Shown: positions 50,466 through 50,746 of the stretch, one piece after another
How positions within the stretch are numbered: the stretch's first letter is position 1
How the letters are laid out: every line of letters starts with the position of its first letter
Translations under genes and position numbers: made by a program
Notes under the pieces: model-generated
What the model was told of the DNA's origin: nothing
Database searches by the model: none
The model's input: the letters and a program-made list of their open reading frames with translations, nothing else
DNA from: Flavobacteriales bacterium
GTDB taxonomy: Bacteria > Bacteroidota > Bacteroidia > Flavobacteriales_F > PHOS-HE28
Direction: 5' to 3'
NCBI GenBank assembly: GCA_016788295.1
Contig: JAEUSY010000056.1
Span: 1-50,746 of the forward strand
Length of the DNA stretch: 50,746 nucleotides

Positions 50466-50746
50466 ACGAGCTCGACCTGTCGAACTAGACCGGAACGAGA
50501 CCATGTACCGTAGGCATACCCTTGGTGCGATCGAGTATTATCTTGGCTCGAAAGGAACTCCATGGGAATGCTGGGCAGTGCGGCGTTGAGGTGCAGGGTC
50601 CCCTGCGGGAGACCCTCATATGTTCGCACCGTGAACCGTGGGCAAGCACCTGTAAGGAAGGAGCATGAGAGTTTGTGGAGACCCTAAGCAGTTCATTGAA
50701 CATGCTGATCTGCAGAGAGCGCCTCATGCTTCTCCTTGCTCTTTAG
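50466..50746. other. Region after the last gene: no recognisable gene
   Basis: 281 bases that look AT-richer than the preceding genes. A TATCTTGG box at 50539-50546 precedes an AAAGGA-preceded ATG at 50562 that opens only a 41-codon frame without a recognisable product. No tRNA, repeat or terminator was seen. The window edge cuts the region, so a truncated gene cannot be excluded. Confidence 0.4.

Noticed and set aside
50562..50687. 41-codon plus-strand frame at the window end
   Set aside because: A promoter-like box and AAAGGA precede it, but the product is short, Arg/Cys-rich and unrecognised, and no conservation can be tested.

Overview
This 50.7-kb chromosomal window reads as a GC-rich member of the Bacteroidota, most likely Flavobacteriales-like. 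The lineage is inferred from type IX secretion (T9SS) sorting domains of both type A and type B, a SusC/TonB-type receptor with an N-terminal carboxypeptidase-like domain, many lipoproteins, ribosomal protein S16 with a long Ala/Glu/Lys tail, a two-component hybrid kinase with reg_prop propellers, ATP-type PEP carboxykinase, and recurrent promoter boxes resembling the Bacteroidota -7 element TAnnTTTG. I found no tRNA, rRNA, CRISPR array, transposase or integrase.

Layout. 1-3.7 kb: partial sugar aminotransferase (-), SDR oxidoreductase (+), pckA (-). 3.7-8.7 kb (-): DUF423 membrane protein, then an envelope cluster of two LPP20-type lipoproteins, a CsgG-type TPR lipoprotein and a DUF4476 protein. 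8.9-12.1 kb: saccharopine dehydrogenase (+) facing the rpsP-rimM-trmN6 translation operon (-). 12.2-17.8 kb (+): GH20 hexosaminidase, DUF1016/YhcG-type nuclease-fold protein, small lipoprotein, M1 metallopeptidase. 17.9-19.8 kb: NTF2-like protein, SPFH lipoprotein, OsmC protein. 19.8-21.75 kb: an AT-richer segment with an ELWxxDGT-repeat T9SS protein, flanked by a 33-bp direct repeat of the osmC 3' end. 21.8-25.5 kb: dnaE. 25.5-27.4 kb (-): FISUMP protein and an unknown protein. 27.5-32.5 kb (+): HPt, NarL-type regulator and giant hybrid kinase, which could form a complete phosphorelay. 32.6-37 kb (+): thioredoxin, DUF58 protein, CcmF-like cytochrome c biogenesis protein. 37-39.9 kb (+): tightly overlapping operon of a DUF2520 protein, KdsC-type phosphatase, UbiA prenyltransferase and Maf. 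39.9-42.8 kb: Ig/PKD adhesin-like T9SS type B protein (-) and a PorT-like barrel (+). 42.9-44.9 kb: mazG with a coupled 66-aa ORF (-), YcxB-like and pseudo-receiver proteins (+). 44.9-50.5 kb (+): TonB receptor, then an operon of a MORN-type lipoprotein, a GT87-type glycosyltransferase and a secreted serine hydrolase.

Most genes are housekeeping or envelope functions. The observations most worth a second look are the ELWxxDGT insertion at the osmC end, the duplicated palindrome inside the DUF1016 gene, a repeated promoter-box-N4-ATG arrangement suggesting leaderless mRNAs, the CsgG/LPP20/DUF4476 cluster, and the self-contained phosphorelay. I did not find a clearly new multi-gene system; the envelope cluster is the nearest candidate.
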